Assembly (NCBI GenBank): GCA_014773175.1
Contig: VXCM01003475.1
Coordinates: forward strand, 1-64,000
DNA length: 64,000 bases
Source of the DNA: Lucifuga dentata
Taxonomy: Eukaryota; Chordata; Actinopteri; Ophidiiformes; Bythitidae
Direction of reading: 5' to 3'
The notes beneath the pieces were generated by a model that worked only from the letters and a program-made list of their open reading frames with translations, was not told the origin of the DNA and made no database searches. A program made the position numbers and the translations under genes. This document shows, piece after piece, positions 38,321 through 50,169 of this stretch; positions within the stretch are counted from its first letter, which is position 1; each line of letters starts with the position of its first letter.

Positions 38321-38322
<2 letters not shown>

Positions 38323-38364
<42 letters not shown>
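38323..38364. repeat. (GT)n microsatellite
   Basis: About 21 GT units. Confidence 0.95.
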
Positions 38365-38366
<2 letters not shown>

Positions 38367-38867
38367 TCTGTGTGTGAACTCGTCCCTCTTTGAAGTATTT
38401 GGGACGTAAGCCACGGCTGAAATAAGCTTGTCAGCCCTGCACTGATAACCTCGAACAGAGGAGGATTCCTCTGTAATTTTCCTCCCTGCTACATCGCTTT
38501 GTCCTCTGTTTATTTGCAGAAAGTGATTTCAGCTTTTTCATTTGAAAACTATAAAGCACTGCATTTTATGTTGTTTGTTATCCTTTGGATTTTAGAGGGG
38601 GTGTCTTGGGTTTTCAGTGGATGACAGAACAGATGAGAGGGAGAGAGAGCACGAATGGATTGGGCCTTGGGTTTTGCATATGTGTGTGTTGTGTCAGAGA
38701 ATGGGTATGCATCGGATGGAGTGGGGTGGAAGGGAGCCAATAGCTAGTGTAAAGTTTAGCACCCTGTCAGTGAATCAGGTGAAAAGAAGATCTCATTAGA
38801 GTAACACTGTATTGTTCTCGCATTAGAGTGATTGTTACCACACAGTGCTAACCCTCATAAACACTCA

Positions 38868-39110
38868 ATACGTTTACATACACGTTAAAACTTCAATTAC
38901 ACTAATTAAAGCGATAAATTCATTTTTTGAGACATCACAAACGTCACCTTAATTACATTGAAATCAGTGTAAACCCTAAGCATGCTCTAGATTATTCTAC
39001 TGTAAATCAGATTATTCAGACATGTAAACTTCATAATCGGAGTTAGACACCTCCACGTGCATTTCCTCAGCTGCTGATTTTTTTTTTTTTTTTTAAACCA
39101 GCTAACCAAT
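38868..39110 (+). repeat. Dispersed repeat family B
   Basis: It has GTTTACATACACGTTAAAAC, then ATTAAAGCGATAAAT, then CAGACATGTAAACTTCATAA and GGAGTTAGACACCTCC. The same ordered blocks occur, diverged, at 45.7-45.95 kb. The end motif resembles that of short fish DNA transposons; the family name is not known to me. Confidence 0.6.
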
Positions 39111-40138
39111 CATAATGAAGAATGAAACTCAAACTGTTCTGGAGACCCAACAACAACATGGAAGTTCCTGTGGAGGCTGGAGCTGATGTATCAGAATATG
39201 ACATCATCAAACCAAACTCCTGAATGAGGTTATTTAACGGCCCTTGTGCTAAACAGGAGTATTTTCAGTAATGTGGACATGGCTAAAGCGCACGTTTGTG
39301 TGAGTGTACACAAATGCAATCATAGTTCATTACAAAAATGAAATGCAGATATATACAGTATGTCTGCCTGAACACTTTACATGCAAAGTACAAATGTTAT
39401 TGAAAGCAAGTTTCTTTCACAGGCCAATATCTGTTCATTTACTATAGTTTAGCTGCAGTTGTCTTTGTAGTGTGTACGTGTATGTGTGTGTGTATGGGCA
39501 TGTTTGCATGTACTTTCTACAGATGTTGCTGTTTTTTTACAGATAGTTGGCTGGCAACAGCAGGATTACTGACATCTAAACACAGTGTGTGATATACCCA
39601 GGAAGTACGTCAGGAGAAATGTTTGGTTAACCTCAACACCAGCGCTTGAGTGAACGCAGACTCCCAGATGGAGTATTTTAGAGTATTTTAGAGGAAATCC
39701 GGTAACGTTTTACATATGGGGGGTATTATTCATGATTACAGTTCAATAAACAGAAAGGGAGGATGGAAGCAGATCTGTGGTCTGACTCTTCCTCCTGACC
39801 TCAGTTAACTGGGAATCGCTTCTCTTCTCTTCCAAAACAGTTTTGTTCTCATGCTGGCTGAATAACCACACACAGATGAACCAGGTGAATCAGGTGAAAT
39901 TATAGTCCATTATTTATTTGTACCGTTCAGCTTATGTCATGATTATAGTCAAATAAGCTTTTTTTTTTTTTTTTTTAAGTCAAGGGAAACATGGTGTTGG
40001 TAATGATTTTGTGTATTGGCTATTTGCTGTTTCTCAAATAAATTGTCATTGTTAATTATATCAAAATGCCTGAACATGTCCCAGATCTCAACACTGCCCA
40101 ATCAGTGAGTTTATGCACACTGGATTCTGATTTTTGTC

Positions 40139-40250
40139 TGGCTTCGTCAGTCAGAAATTTTTTTTTTCTGACTGACGAAGCCATTTGGATGAATGGTGAA
40201 ATGTTTCAGGATTAAAAACTTGAATCCAGCTGACTTGACTCTGTTCTCAT
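40139..40250 (+). repeat. Perfect 19-bp hairpin leading into a Penelope-like 3' motif
   Basis: TGGCTTCGTCAGTCAGAAA (40139-40157), seven Ts, then TTTCTGACTGACGAAGCCA (40165-40183) form a perfect inverted repeat. What follows (TTGGATGAATGGTGAAATGT, then TCCAGCTGACTTGACTCTG and TGGATGACTGAGAATCTTCA) is a motif string I associate with Penelope-like retroelements of fish. That link is from memory and unverified. Confidence 0.5.
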
Positions 40251-43200
40251 ACAGTATATCTACCTTGCCTGGATGACTGAGAATCTTCATCAAAGTTAGG
40301 AAGGAATGTTCACCAGGTGAGGAAAATACTGGAGACTGCTCACACTGAATTGTTGATTTATAGTGTCATAATCGATGTCTGTTATTCTGAGTAAGCTAGT
40401 GCTGATTTATGCTCATTTCAATCTACTTATGGTGTTTGCATGAAGCTTGATTGATTTATTGCCTTAATCAGAGTAGAATCAAAGTTTTATTAGGCATGTA
40501 CATGTAGTTTATCACCTGTTTTTATTTAAAGAACAGGAAAAAATCAGAGAGGAATAGGAAATAAACCTTCATAAGATCTCCAATTTTCTCCAGTGAATGA
40601 CATAATGGGGACCCCATCTGGACACACCAGGTTTCTACTTTGTGCTGCTGCTATGAAGACATCAAAGGTCACGAGCGCCCGTTGTCGCAGTAGCTTTTGC
40701 TAATGGGTCCGCCCTCGCCATTGGTCCACCCAGTAATTTTAAAAGGCTTGAGGGCTGGAAGCTAGATACCCCCTGCTTCACATTAAGACCCATGCAATCC
40801 AATGAATGACAGGTCTGCAGGATCAGCACTCCTCACCCCTTCACCCTGTCTGTTCTTTCTTTGGTATCCATTGACTTGAAGCCTTTGCTCTGTAACACCT
40901 GAAAAGCAATTTTAAGATCACAGAACAGCATTTTCTACCATTTGTTTCTGGCTCATAAAATTTATCTACATTAAAAATAAATTTGTCTATATTATTATAA
41001 AGGAAAATAATAACTTGCCAATTAAGGGCAATGACAACTTCCTCAATACTGATATTCGTAAAAAAAAAAAAAAANAAAAAAAAAAAAAAGAAAACACTAC
41101 ACATGGTTTTTGTCCAATTTTCTCAGCAGCTGGAAAGAAATATAGCTACTGACCCTTTTGATTTAAACCCTTATTTTGTCTAGACTGGTCGAGATGTGTT
41201 GCTGTTCCATTTTAACCAGTTGGATGGCTGATGCAATAAAAGATGTAAAAATGTAGCCAAGGGGGATGGTAGCATTGGAAGGAGGAGAAGAGGCCCCAGG
41301 GTGATGGTTGTTTAAGAGGTAGCAAAGAAGGGGATGAAGGAAGGCTTTAGGATGGAGAGGCTGAGTGGTGGAAAAGAGGAGCTGGCCTGAGAGGGGGGGG
41401 GNAGGGGGGGGGAGGGAGGGCCTCGTAAGTCTTCCTGCTCTTTCTGTTACCTTTCTACCTCTATTTATACATCATGCTTTGGTTTACAATCGGCAACAGT
41501 TTAAGGGTGCTTCATTGTGAAAATTGTGAATTTTGCTCTCAAAATGAAGGCTCTATCCTATTTGCAGTGTTGCTAACATTTTTCCTTCCATACAAATGTA
41601 AAAATGTGCATTTGTACATATTGTATGTTATTATTATGGCCAGGTGAACCTCCAACACCAAACAATCTGTAAGTTTGGAGTGTGTTGGTCCAGAAACTCT
41701 GTTGTGTGTGTGAGAGAGGGAAATTCTACACTTCAGTCTATATTCACACATCTCCTGGCCTATTCCTTTGTATTCTTCTCTCTCTTCCTGCCACTCTTCT
41801 CTTCCATGCTCTTCCTCCATCACCCTCCTGTAAATTCACCTCCACCAAAGGTGGCCACTTCTTCAGGGTAGATCTCTTCCATTAATCCCTAGGATCAGGC
41901 CAACCCCCATCCTAGCCCTCTCTGCTTATTAGATCAGGCCCTCTGTCAAAGAGCAAGGATCTGGGGCCACATTGTTTGGCCCCTGATTAAGAGCTTCTCA
42001 CACTGGAGGATCAGGCCTTTACACACAGCAAAGCAGAAAGAGTTGGAGGTAAGAAACAGAGAGGATCTTTCTTTCTTTCTTTTTTTCTTTCTTTTTGGGT
42101 AGGGGGGTCTTATGGGCCACATTGTAGCAAGGCTCAGAGAGGGCTTCTTTTTAAGGTGGGTTGGATTTGGGAGACAAAGGGATGTTAGACGATGAGGGAT
42201 TTAAACCTTAAGCTCGTGCTTTTAGTGCCGATGACCATCCGTTTGTCCACAATGAGAAGAAGCCCTAACCCACTTTTACATTAGGAATGAGCTGCTGGTG
42301 GAGACTAAAGTGAACATCTGAATATGAAATGATTGATGAGTGATCACATCTTAACATTGTCAGACAGGACTCGTTAAAATGTGTTGGCCAGAAAGTAATA
42401 AACGTTGATAGAAAACTGATATGCAGTAAAAGCAGAACTGCATTAGCCCATTAGTCCTACTATGAGGTATGAGGGTAGTAAAGTGAGTTATGAAAGCCAA
42501 AACTTTCAGCAGATATTAAATTAATGCTGGTAACTTTCACTAATATTTGAAAGATACTGAGTGACAAACAAGGCCTGTGCTTATCCAAAAAAAAAAAACA
42601 AACTTCTTTACTCCAGAAACAAACATGTGACCCTGTTCAGGTCCAGATCCATGTCTTAATGACACAGATTATGAAGGAAGACATTAGTTTGAATGGACAG
42701 TGATAGCATTCCAGAGGGATTGAAAGGGCATGTGGGAAAGGCAAACGGAGGTGTTAATCTCACCAGAATGACCCCCCCAACCCCCCTCCCTCCCTTCATG
42801 TCCCATCATCCTCTAGGGGGATATTCTTAATCCTGCAGTCTCTCCAGCATGAACTCATTCATTCCCCGCTGGCCGCTTGGTCACATGAACAAGGCTCGCT
42901 TCACCATCACGGGATTCACAAAGGGTTAATTAAAGCTGGTCGAGCTGGAATGAGAGTAGAGGGTATTTGTTTATCATTGATGATGATTGGCTTGGCATCA
43001 GTGCATTTGTGTAGGAATGCCCTCGTGCTTCGATTTCATGGTGAAAGCATGCATTGCTGCATTTTAAGAGAGTATTTGCTTATTGGCGATCTTTATTAGT
43101 GGGAAGTCGATGGATTTGCTTTGGAATGTCTTAATTTACATGCTGGCTTGAAAGCAGGACTTATATGAAAGCCTGGGATAAAGAAGAAGGTATGAGTTCA

Positions 43201-43554
43201 GTGTGGATGCTGATTTATTCATTTGTGAAGAATTAGTCCAGGCTATGATTATGTTAGGCTAGGATTATGCTGTATTCCCATCAAATCATACAGACCACAA
43301 AATATAAGCAACTCAGAGAGACAAAACACATTGATCATAGAAATAGAATTATTATGGAATTATGAGGAATTTTTGACACCTACAACACCTTGATACAGGT
43401 GGAAAGAACGGCAGAAATTATGACAAAGGGACAAAAATTGATGTTATTTCTAAGGTAATTCTTTTTTTTTTTTTTTAANTTTTTTTTTTTTTTTAATACA
43501 CGTCATTTAGACTTAAAGCTTCTGAAATTTCCCGGAATGATTTTTCAGCACTGT
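40251..43554. other. Non-coding, some low-repeat blocks
   Basis: No gene is seen. It has poly(A) with N (41059-41089), a G-run with N (41402) and a CTTT tract (42070-42097). 41870-42030 repeats GATCAGGCC three times and includes TAATCC. 42810-43200 is free of simple repeats with TTAATTAA-type sites. Both could be regulatory, but nothing in the sequence proves it. Confidence 0.45.
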
Positions 43555-44050
43555 CACTGTACCAGTATTTTTGCACGTTTGAGCCCAATAAATATGACCC
43601 TCATACCCATTACGTAAGCCAGTCATTTTCCAAAATACACTACTGGAGCTTTACAAGTGTTGGTTTCAGCTCATTCCAATACACTATTAAAAACAATTGA
43701 TATAAAATCTTGTCAAGACTTGAAACATGCTTGAAACATGTAATCCACATGGCTCTGGTTTTATTTGTTTGTCAAAGTTGATGCAGTTAAAAAGCGCAGG
43801 ACGAAAAAAAAGGAAAAAAACAGAAAAAAGAGAAAAAAACAGAAAAAAGAGAAAAAAGAAAAAAGGAAAAAAGAGAAAAAAGAAAAAAAGAGAAAAAAAG
43901 AGAAAAAAAAGTGAAGTTTACTTCTTTTACATTCAGGCCTGCATGTCAGCAGGCGAAACATTGAATTTTAAGGTCGAACTTTAAATTTTAAGGGGTATCG
44001 CCTGAACACTGGATTTTGAAAGATTAGTGGATTTGGGGAAAAAACTAAAC
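43555..44050. repeat. Dispersed repeat family A, second copy
   Basis: It aligns in order with 34857-35432: TTTGCACGTTTGAGCCCAAT, CATTCCAATACACTATTAAA, GACTTGAAACATGCTTGAAA, AACATTGAATTTTAAGG and GGATTTTGAAAGATTA. The interior is interrupted by an A-rich minisatellite and the right terminus is replaced by a GT array. Confidence 0.75.
43804..43911. repeat. A-rich minisatellite, GA5-8 units
   Basis: About 100 bp of runs such as GAAAAAAAC and AGAAAAAAGAG, all purine-rich on the plus strand. It lies inside the family A copy, at a place where the other copy has only a short spacer. Confidence 0.9.
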
Positions 44051-44053
44051 TAG

Positions 44054-44056
<3 letters not shown>

Positions 44057-44100
<44 letters not shown>
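44057..44100. repeat. (GT)n microsatellite
   Basis: About 22 GT units. Confidence 0.95.
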
Positions 44101-44103
<3 letters not shown>

Positions 44104-45735
44104 CCATTGTCAGCAGGTGTGTATTGTTTAAGACAGCTTATGACAGCATGTAAAGCCTGCTAGCCACCTGCCTAAAAGAACACACACACACACACACACA
44201 CAGAGGCACTCTCCCACTCCCTGACAGACAGAGAGAGCTGGTGACAGAGACGGAAACATACCTTCCTCTGAGTGCAGGAGTGAAAAACAGAAACAATGGT
44301 GGTGATAAAACTAGAGCAGGAACTTCTATGGATGTTTAGGTTCTGCTGCTCAGTCGAGGGTACAAAAACATGGAGGTGGAGACGAGCAAAGAAACACCTG
44401 GCTGAGAGTATCAGGACCTCCATCAGTCCACCAGGAACTACACTCCGATTCACCTGATTTTCAGCACTTAAAAATATGCTACAGGGAATTAAGCCTGGTC
44501 AGTTATGGTGATGAGAGCATCTCTTTCTTCTAAGAATTTGGAGCAGCAGGAAGTTACATGCCTTGCACAAGGGCACATAAATAGTAGCCATTCTCCCACT
44601 GAGCTTCTTCAAGTCCCTTGAAAATGGATTTTAACATCTCTTTCTCATCCCTGACAAAAGAAAACCTCCTCTTTCATCCTCACTGCTGTCATAAATATCT
44701 CAGTTGAGAGGCTGACAGTTGAAGCTTGATTCATTTTCACGCATGTACATATTTGGATTGGATCCCTGTCAAAGACAATTATAATGGTTCCCCCGAAGAT
44801 TTTACCCCCTCCCTCCTGAGAGGCGTCTGCTGTCAAGCCTGCTTGGATGATTTTCCAGAGTCAGGGTGTCCCCATCTGTGCCTGATTAGCACAACAATGA
44901 GGCCCAGCACCCCTGACTTAATGAGAAGGCATCTTCAGCCTGGGCTTGAGGACCCCGCCGACAAAGACGTTATACAACCACTACACAAGTGTTTTCCTCC
45001 AAATCCATTAGGCACAAACCTGCTGCCATGGCCAGAGAAAAATTAATGATACATTTTTACGGAAAATAACCATATCAGGAAAAACCAAAAATAGCCAAGA
45101 TGTGAATCTGTTATCCAAAAACAGCTGCACAAGAATCTAAAATAAAAGAGGACAGGACCAAATGAAAATGAAAACTTCACCCACTGCCTAAAATTAGAGG
45201 GAAACCTCCCTGTACGGTATGAGATCTTTTCATTTCAACGGCAGTTTATTATGTTCTGTTTTTAAAGTCCAATTACCAAAAACCTTTCCCATCTGTGTCG
45301 GTCATATAGCCTGTTGTTAAAGTTGCCTTCTTCTGTGTAAATGTAAGCAAAAGTGCAGAGGAGTGACACAGAGACTCACAAATATACAGACACTTACTGT
45401 ATATTTATCTTTACAGTCCTGGTATTTTTCTGAGCAGCTCACTGGGATAGACAGACAATGGCCCTGTCATAATTCCATGCAGATAGTCTGTGTGTGTGTG
45501 TGTGTGTATGTGTGTTAATTAATTAAACATTAAGCTCTGCTCAGCAACATATAGATAAACCAGAAAGTCCCTTCTTGTGATGATTATTTATTTTTATTTT
45601 ATTTTTATTTATCATACTGAACAAGAATAAATGGAACCAAATCACTTTCATCGACATGACAAAAAAAGGTGACTGCCAGAAAAACAGGAAGAATGAAAGA
45701 AAAAGGGTAATCAATAAGATTTGTCCCTCAGTTAG
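44101..45735. other. Non-coding
   Basis: No gene is recognised. The block 44780-45030 is free of simple repeats and has an open frame on the plus strand (44726-45046, 106 codons) without recognisable similarity. It may be a conserved non-coding block, which only alignment could show. Confidence 0.45.
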
Positions 45736-45960
45736 GACATTTACATGCTTTAAAACTTTGATTATACTCAGATTAAAGTAATAAATAGATTTTTTTTTCA
45801 AATATCACACAGACATCATAATTACACCAAAATTGGCTTAAATCAACGTAAGCTCACTCCAAGTAACAGACCTACTGTATGTAGATTATGCAATTATAAA
45901 TCTATTTATTCAAGCATGTAAATGACATCATAAATGGAGTAAGTCACCTCACCTGGCAGA
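45736..45960 (+). repeat. Dispersed repeat family B, second copy
   Basis: Ordered matches to 38.87-39.07 kb: TTTACATGCTTTAAAACTTT, ATTAAAGTAATAAAT, GCATGTAAATGACATCATAA and GGAGTAAGTCACCTC. Confidence 0.6.
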
Positions 45961-46019
45961 CTCTCCTTAGACTGTGATTGTGCATCACATCATGTATACT
46001 CAGAGAACCATAAAATCCT

Positions 46020-46140
46020 ATTGATTCCTTACATATATATCTCTTGCTTGCATTTTTTTTTTTTTTTTTTTTGCCTTAATTGCAGTACAGACAACAAATC
46101 GGAGTATAATGTGTATGTAAACATGCTGAGAAATCATCAG
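46020..46140 (+). repeat. Short dispersed repeat, related to 47285-47410
   Basis: Blocks such as TTGCATTT, GCAGTACAGACAACAAATCG, GAGTATAATG and ATGTAAACATGC recur at 47.3-47.4 kb (TTGCATTT, ACAGTACAGACAAAACAAAT, GGAGTAACTGGCATGCAAAC). The end motif suggests a relative of family B. Confidence 0.5.
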
Positions 46141-47284
46141 CAAAACAGATTTTTCCCGTTTACTGCTGTTGCATCTTATTCCTACTGCAACATTATAATA
46201 TTTTCTAAAAACACTTATTTGACACATGAAGGGCATCAAGTGCACCTTGTTGTGTGTGTGTGTGTGTGTGTACGTCTTCCTTTGAGCTATGATTACTGCT
46301 TTCACTTTTACATAAACTTCACCTTTAATGATTGTAGCCTTTTATTTTCTCTAACTTACAGCAATTGTAATAATGTAGTAGAATACAATTACATGATCAT
46401 TTAAAATGATTCTAATAGTTTTTTTTTTTGTTGTTGTTGTTGTTTTGTTTGTTTGTTTTTTTTAGAGTTGTGGATTAATGTGTTTAATTGTAGAAAGTGC
46501 AAAGCCAAAGTCAACTCAGCTGATTCATCAGCAAAGTGATTCATCAGTCGCTGGTTGTAAATGGTCAATTAATCTCAGTCTCTCAGTTTATTGGTCTCCA
46601 TTAGCTAAATGAGTGTAGACTTCTCTTCCCTCTTTCAGCTGTAAAATAAAAAAACAAAAAACAAAACACAGCGCTAGAAAAGAAGAATTGCTGATTGGCA
46701 CTGGCGCCCTGTGTGGCCATGGAGGGTGTAAGGGTGGGGGTGGGTATGGGGGTTTCTCTCAGAGGGGAATGGAGAGGTTTTATGAGCCCTTGTAATCACC
46801 AGGCATTAAACTCAACAATTAGGAGCTGCTATTTTGTCTCTGGTTTATGGCAAAGTGGCTAGCGAGCTGCTCTGTTGGCTCCTTTGGCTCCAAAGGGTTG
46901 GCAGGAGGGATAAACGCTGGTGAGGTGCAGTAAAATCATAAATCTCAGTTGAACTTGGAAGGGCTTTGGCTTAATAAATACACTGAATGCATTAATGTAA
47001 TATTTTTGTGAGGCTGAGGTGCAGATCCTGCCATCATAGAGAGGAGAGGGGGTAATGTGCATGTGTGCATGTGTCTTTGTAATTTCAATCTGATTAATCA
47101 TATAAACAGGGATGAAGGGACAATGTTTCATTTTCAGAGAGGGGAGTAGTTGTTAGCAGGGCTTCTGTGTGATTTGTACTCTTCAATAATAATAATTATA
47201 TTATCTAATATAATAATTATAATAATTATAAACAGGGTTAAACCGAGATAACTCATACTCCATTTTTGCAGTGGATATTGGTCT
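46141..47284. other. Non-coding, low-repeat block
   Basis: No gene is seen. 46680-47130 is comparatively free of repeats, with a G-rich patch then ACAATTAGGAG and TTAATAAATACA; it is a candidate regulatory block only. Confidence 0.4.
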
Positions 47285-47410
47285 GTCATGTATATTTGGT
47301 GAGCTACAGAATCCGATTAATTCCATCCATGTATACCTCTTATTTGCATTTTTGTGCTGATCACAGTACAGACAAAACAAATTGGAGTAACTGGCATGCA
47401 AACTTATTAA
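47285..47410 (+). repeat. Short dispersed repeat, related to 46020-46140
   Basis: It shares ordered blocks with the copy 1.2 kb away, same orientation, including ACAGTACAGACAAAACAAAT. Confidence 0.5.
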
Positions 47411-47456
47411 GTGACTGAAAAAATAAAGAGAGCTTTACAAAGACAAGAAGACAAGA

Positions 47457-47587
47457 AGAAGAAAGAAATCAAAACTCAACCCAAATCGACACACCAGCCA
47501 CTTGACGTGGGTATCAAATTGNAGAAGAAAGAAATCAAAACTCAACCCAAATCGACACACCAGCCACTTGACGTGGGTATCAAATTG
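47457..47587. repeat. 65-bp direct duplication around an N
   Basis: 47457-47521 and 47523-47587 are identical and start AGAAGAAAGAAATCAAAACT. Likely an unmerged contig overlap. Confidence 0.92.
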
Positions 47588-48920
47588 TGTAATTTTCATA
47601 CTTACAGTAGTCATTCACTTCAGACACGTACTATATACACATGCAAACACACACACAGCCATGTCAATGAAAGGATGCCCCCCCCCCACGTTAGCACTTA
47701 AATTACAGGTATAATAAGCACCTGTAGATGGTAATGTTGAGTAATCATAGCTGAGGGAGAGGATTTCACAGAGCAGCTCAGTAAGACTGACCAGCTCTAA
47801 TCTGAGCTTTCCTCACTCCACCTCACTGGACTGTGAGGAAACACATTATCTCAATTATCTCAACAGATGTGAAGGATATAACATTTTGTTTCTATTACAA
47901 AATCAAGCAGTAGGTTTAAATACTGTGCACACTCGTCTTTATCTCGTTGACAGTGCAGAGTTTATTTCAACCAACACTTTTAACAGGAAAAAGTTACTTT
48001 GATACCTAGGTGATCAGTCTATCAAAGCAAGAAACAACTGACTGCCAATAATTGACCACAGTGTCTCTGTTCAGGCATCCTATATTGTTTAAAAATAAAA
48101 ATACTAGTGTGTTTGCCACATCAGAAGCTACTACTTAGCTGCATAGCCATGGCTGTCTCCTGCATATCACTGTCTGTCACACAGTAGAGTCTGGACATGC
48201 AAACTCCTCACCCTCCGATGAAAAGATCAAATTCAACAGTGATTTGATGTAACTAACTCTTAGCCAAAACACAGCAGGCCTGTGGGTTAGCATTGCTGCT
48301 AATTATTTCTAAAATCATTTTCAGTGGTTGGTGGAGTATTTTTTTTTAATGCAGATCCGGAACAAAGGTTTTCCCACCTGACCTTTGCTTATCTAACCTT
48401 GCTTTGGCCTGCATGACCTTGCTGTGGCTCCCATACCTGATCTGCCTGCCTAGGGTGACACCACTCACTCACCTGTCGCCTAGGGGTGCTGGGAGTTAGG
48501 GATCTCCTTCTGGTAAACAGATTCTTTAGCTGGATCACATAATTATTAAAAAAAGACAATCTTTCCTAGTGTAAAACAGTGATGTTTTCAAATTTCTAAG
48601 TTTCCGAGAGCATTTTCAGAAAGATGTGTCAGAAACATGTGTGTGTGTGCGTGTGCGTGCGTGCGAGTGTGTGTGCATGCGTGCATGTGTTCCAAGTGTA
48701 GTTGGTAGACCAGTAATGAGGGGCAGGTGGTCAGAGCCAGCCAGGTGAGCTCTCCTGGGATGCCCTCAAGTCACAGAGGTCAAAGATCAGTTTGCACGTG
48801 TGTGCATGTTTGTGTGTACACATATGGTCATACGTGCATATTGCCAGTTGTATGTGTGTGTATGTGGGCAATTGAAAGTGGCATGTTTTCAGATGCAGGT
48901 TCCTTCTCTCCATTCAAAAA

Positions 48921-48923
<3 letters not shown>

Positions 48924-48979
<56 letters not shown>

Positions 48980-48991
48980 ACACAAACACAC
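48924..48991. repeat. (CA)n microsatellite
   Basis: About 24 pure CA units followed by interrupted ones. Confidence 0.95.
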
Positions 48992-49190
48992 AGGGTATGT
49001 AAGCAGTCTGAATTCTTCTCCAGAGTGCTGAACTGTAGTTTTTTTGTGGTGCCATGCATCTTTTCTGTGTTGGTTCATGGATGTGTGTTGTGGGCGACAT
49101 AAGTGATTCCAGACTTGTGTGTGTCAGTGCCATGACATAGATTAAGCCAAAGAAAACTCTTGAGACAGACAGGATGAGTGTATGTATATA

Positions 49191-49242
49191 TGTGTGTGTG
49201 TGTGTGTATGTGTGTGTATGTGTGTGTGTGTGTGTGTGTGTG
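49191..49242. repeat. (GT)n microsatellite, interrupted
   Basis: GT units with two TATG interruptions. Confidence 0.95.
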
Positions 49243-50169
49243 TTGTTACAGCTCTACTTGTATGAGAACCACCTGGCAATTCCAACCATGGGAGTGAAGA
49301 CATTTTCATATTTCTTCAGTTTTCCAGTGTATATGGGATCAGCTTTTCCGTCATCGCAAGAATAGTGAGATTTGTGTGAATGTGCATACGTGAGTTTAAA
49401 TTAGGATGGTTTCAAGCATGTGAAGATCAAACTATTTTTGTTCCGAATTTTATTTTCACATTTAATATCTTTTAATGCTGCACTTCACTAAAATTCTCAG
49501 GAATATGACTGCGTGGAGTGAATGATTCTCAGCTGGCTTTTGCTGTAACTGTTTCCTGGTGTACTGTAGTGTAACTGCCTTTGTGCATGGATCGCTCAGT
49601 GCGTGCATCAGTCCATGCTCTCTTGTTTTTCCTTGAATTGCAGTCATTATGACCATTAATTACCTGTAAAACGGCTCATGGCCAGAGGCAGAGCTTGTGC
49701 ATTCATGCCAGCAGGTGATTTGGTTTGAACCCGAGCCACCAGGCTACATATCCAGGGCAAATACACACCAACACATTTTGCATTTCAGGCTATTTGCAGC
49801 TTATCCAGAGTGATTTAAAATGACTGTAACATAAGAAAAGGCTTGAGTTTCTTTACTTCTAACATCATGAAGTTAGCTATACAGAGTGAAGGCTCAGAGT
49901 CCCAGTACTCTGACAATATTCCTGTGATCCCTAAAGGAGCATACTGGTGATTTTGCATGTTTTCACAATTTACTAGAAACTGCAAATAGTTACATATTGC
50001 TGACAAGGGTGTTGTGTGATGAAGAAAAATAAACACTCTGAGATGTAGTGGAGTTGATATCTAACTCTCATACACACCTTTGTGGTTTGTTTTAACATGT
50101 GGGTTCTACTCAATGATGTGTAATGACATAATGACACTGTGCATCTCAGCACGTGTGGATATTACGAGA

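Larger units (their letters stand above)
35433..38867. other. Non-coding
   Basis: No gene is recognised. The longest open frame is 191 codons on the minus strand (35988-36563), without a recognisable domain; chance could produce one such frame in 64 kb. The stretch also holds GA (37231-37263), poly(A) with N (37600-37640), a C-run with N (38089) and a GT array. Confidence 0.5.
47588..50169. other. Non-coding with microsatellites
   Basis: No gene is seen. It holds CA (48924-48991) and GT (49191-49242) arrays and a fragment of family A start sequence at about 49932-49965 (TACTGGTGATTTTGCATGTT). Confidence 0.5.

Noticed and set aside
43727..43984. Lysine-rich 85-codon frame
   Set aside because: It is a translation of the A-rich minisatellite.
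44726..45046. 106-codon plus-strand frame as a coding exon
   Set aside because: No recognisable motif and an amino-acid mix typical of translated non-coding DNA; kept only as a possible conserved block.
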